Source: Microcella humidisoli (GTDB taxonomy: Bacteria > Actinomycetota > Actinomycetes > Actinomycetales > Microbacteriaceae). From it: a stretch of 64,000 nt of DNA. Below the pieces are notes generated by a model. That model searched no databases and was not told the DNA's origin. It worked only from the letters and a program-made list of their open reading frames with translations. Below, piece after piece: positions 62,492 to 64,000 of this stretch. Both the position numbers and the translations under genes were made by a program. Every line of letters starts with the position of its first letter. Position 1 is the first letter of the stretch. The stretch spans positions 744,001 through 808,000 of the forward strand of contig NZ_CP101497.1 of the NCBI RefSeq assembly GCF_024362325.1. The letters are read 5' to 3'.

Positions 62492-62527
62492 TCAGTCAGC
62501 CTCAGAAGTCGGGTTCAGTTCGGTCAT
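62492..62527 (-). other. Upstream ORF of 11 codons before the M23 gene
   Basis: ATG 62525-62527 opens MTELNPTSEAD and ends in TGA (62492-62494), four bases before the GTG of the M23 gene. Its spacing would allow translational coupling. The ribosome site is poor, so its translation is not assured. Confidence 0.4.
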
Positions 62528-62691
62528 GGCCCCCGGAGGGAGCCGCTCGGCACGGGCTCGGAACGAGCCGCGGGCCGGGCATCCGCGCACCACCGACGGC
62601 GGTGGATTATCACGGATTGGTAAAGCCTAACCGCTGGGCGCGGCGAGCGAAAGTCCGTGAGCCCGATTCGGTGCTGCCGCCGAGGCCCGGG

Positions 62692-63546
62692 TCAGGCCGC
62701 GGGACCGGGCGCCGTCGACGGCCGCGCGCCCACCTCGGCGAGCACTTCGCCGAGCATCGCGGCGACCTCGGGGTGCGCGGCGAGGAGGAACCGGTGGTCG
62801 GCGCGAGCGCCCGGCAGGCCTGTGATCGAGGCCCCCGCCTCGGCGGCGATGAGCGCACCGGCCGCGTGGTCCCAGGGGTTGAGCGTGCGCTCGAAGTAGG
62901 CGTTGACGCGCCCGCAGGCGACCGCGCACAGGTCGAGCGACGCCGTGCCCATGCGCCGGATGTCGCGCACCCGCGGCAGCAGCCGGGCGACCGCCTCGCC
63001 CTGCTCCGCGCGCGTCTCGGCGAGGTACGCGAAGCCCGTGGCGACGAGCGCCTGCTCGAGCGCGACCGGCTCGGCCACCCGGATCGCCCGGTCGCCGAGG
63101 TGCGCACCCGCCCCCGCCGCCGCGCTGAACAGCTCGCCGGTGGCCGGGTTGACGACGACGCCCGCGAGCGCCCGCCACGACTGCGGGTCCGCGTCGCCCT
63201 CGACCACGGCGATGCTCACGGCGTAGTGCGGGATGCCGTACAGGAAGTTGACGGTGCCGTCGATCGGGTCGACGACCCAGGTGAGGCCGGTCGTGCCGGA
63301 TCCACCCCCCGACTCTTCGCCGAAGAAGGCGTCACCGGGGCGCAGCTCGGCGAGGCGGCCGCGGATGAGGGACTCGGCGTCGCGGTCGACCTGCGTCACG
63401 ACATCCACCGACGAGGACTTCGCTGCCGCCACCTCGACGGCGCCGCGACGGGCCTCGAGCACGAGGGCGCCGGCCTCGAGGGCGACCGCGCGGGCGACCG
63501 ACAGCAGCTCGGAAGTGGGCGCGGAGGCGGCGGATGAGGAGGTCAT
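62692..63546 (-). CDS. Inositol monophosphatase-family protein
   Basis: A 284-residue Mg-dependent sugar-phosphatase-like enzyme (inositol-1-phosphate or histidinol-phosphate phosphatase). Metal site: FFGEESGGG (Glu) and WVVDPIDGTVNFLYG (DPIDGT), then NPWDHAAGALIAAEAGASITG (split) with the WDxAAG motif. ATG 63546 is directly after the 3' CC of tRNA-Tyr, the A of the start codon being the final A of the tRNA CCA. No room for a ribosome site, so translation is probably leaderless after tRNA processing. Confidence 0.87.
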   Translation of the reverse strand: MTSSSAASAPTSELLSVARAVALEAGALVLEARRGAVEVAAAKSSSVDVVTQVDRDAESLIRGRLAELRPGDAFFGEESGGGSGTTGLTWVVDPIDGTVNFLYGIPHYAVSIAVVEGDADPQSWRALAGVVVNPATGELFSAAAGAGAHLGDRAIRVAEPVALEQALVATGFAYLAETRAEQGEAVARLLPRVRDIRRMGTASLDLCAVACGRVNAYFERTLNPWDHAAGALIAAEAGASITGLPGARADHRFLLAAHPEVAAMLGEVLAEVGARPSTAPGPAA

Positions 63547-63630
63547 GGTGGCGAGTGAGGGATTCGAACCCCCGAATGCTGAGCAGTCTGATTTACAGTC
63601 AGATCCCTTTGGCCGCTTGGGTAACTCGCC
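63546..63630 (-). tRNA. trnY: tRNA-Tyr (anticodon GTA), CCA end shared with the next start codon
   Basis: An 82-base cloverleaf plus CCA. Acceptor GGCGAGT pairs with ACTCGCC; D arm TACCCAAGCGGCCAAAGGGA; anticodon loop CTGTAAA with GTA; long variable arm CTGCTCAGCA-type; T arm GGGGTTCGAATCCC; discriminator A at 63549. CCA lies at 63548-63546 and its A is the A of the downstream ATG. Confidence 0.95.
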
Positions 63631-63788
63631 GTGTGCGCGCTCGACCGATGTGGTCACCGACCGAAGGCGCTCGACAAGAATACAAGAGCCGCGCGGCGTC
63701 GGCGACCATGCATCGAGGAGCGGCGGGCGGGGGTGCGGGCGGCACCGGTTATCCTGACGAACGAGGCAGAGAGCTGAGGACGCACCGC

Positions 63789-64000
63789 ATGGTCGGCATC
63801 GACGACGTCGCCCGTCAGGCGGGCGTCTCCACCGCGACCGTCTCGCGCGCGCTCAGCGGTCGGGGCCACGTCGCGCCGGCGACGCGCGAGCGCGTGGAGG
63901 CCGCCGCTGCCGCGCTCGGCTATGTCGTCTCGTCGAGCGCCTCGAGCCTCGCGACCGGGCGCAACCGCAACATCGGCGTCGTCGTGCCCTTCCTCAACCG
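63789..64000 (+). CDS. LacI-family transcriptional regulator, N-terminus only (runs off the window)
   Basis: ATG 63789, preceded by GAGGA, gives 71 residues inside the window. The HTH is IDDVARQAGVSTATVSRAL and the hinge continues into VSSSASSLATGRNRNIGVVVP. It is very similar to the LacI protein at 18250 (SGRGYV versus SGRGHV, VVSSTAASLVTGRTRN versus VVSSSASSLATGRNRN), so both are paralogues. The promoter probably includes TTATCCT (about 63747-63753). It is divergent from tRNA-Tyr; the regulated genes lie outside. Confidence 0.85.
   Translation, partial: MVGIDDVARQAGVSTATVSRALSGRGHVAPATRERVEAAAAALGYVVSSSASSLATGRNRNIGVVVPFLN

Overview
The window is GC-rich (roughly 70% by eye), densely coded DNA with many GTG starts and 1-4 base start/stop overlaps. 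Gene order and family membership point to an actinobacterium, most probably a member of the Microbacteriaceae: a secE-nusG-rplK-rplA cluster separated from rplJ-rplL, a NusG with a long acidic N-terminal extension, an Lsr2 protein, paired M23 peptidases with an RRALREAE-type segment, and sugar ABC transporters encoded without their own ATPase. The family assignment is inference from protein features, not a database result.

Layout. 1-3.5 kb: pentose genes (FGGY kinase, cut by the window edge, and L-ribulose-5-phosphate 4-epimerase) behind a LacI regulator, with operator-like sites in both promoters. 3.6-7.3 kb: a baeRF-like protein, then cystathionine gamma-synthase and cystathionine beta-synthase (transsulfuration). 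7.4-11.0 kb: a cyclase-like receptor overlapping a MscS-type channel that carries a cyclic-nucleotide-binding domain. 11.2-14.4 kb: DUF3105 and DUF305 proteins and an ABC exporter. 14.5-19.3 kb: a sugar ABC importer with a divergent LacI regulator. 19.4-20.6 kb: rplJ-rplL with a leader. 20.6-29.7 kb: an SDR epimerase, a two-component system, a four-gene sugar-oxidation/isomerisation operon and two membrane proteins. 31-34 kb: tRNA-Trp, secE, nusG, rplK, rplA. 34-43 kb: aminotransferase, LysE exporter, Lsr2, ABC-2 exporter with a NarL-type two-component pair, murB and a MaoC pair, then a 27-residue peptide gene followed by an APH-fold protein. 43.3-44.1 kb: an unknown protein, tRNA-Met and tRNA-Thr. 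44.2-51.9 kb: a maltodextrin locus (binding protein, two permeases, GH13 enzyme and a divergent GH13 alpha-glucosidase).

51.9-60.2 kb is visibly lower in GC and holds redox and metal genes: an SBF/arsenic-type transporter, VKOR, DsbA, CtaG, an SRPBCC protein, a flavin monooxygenase, two CDF metal exporters and a CmtR-like regulator. It looks acquired. The lower-GC character runs about 270 bases into the 3' end of an M23 peptidase gene, suggesting a recombination junction inside that gene. 61-64 kb returns to core sequence: a second M23 peptidase, inositol-phosphatase family protein, tRNA-Tyr and the start of another LacI regulator.

The strongest candidates for a new system are the short peptide (GGY motif, CESCQ tail, near-perfect ribosome binding site, own promoter) with an APH-fold protein that lacks the expected catalytic Asp and Asn, and the cyclase/CNB-channel pair in which the cyclase has lost one metal-binding Asp and the transition-state Asn. 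Recurrent intercistronic hairpins between the first gene (binding protein or peptide) and the next gene of three operons are a further shared theme.
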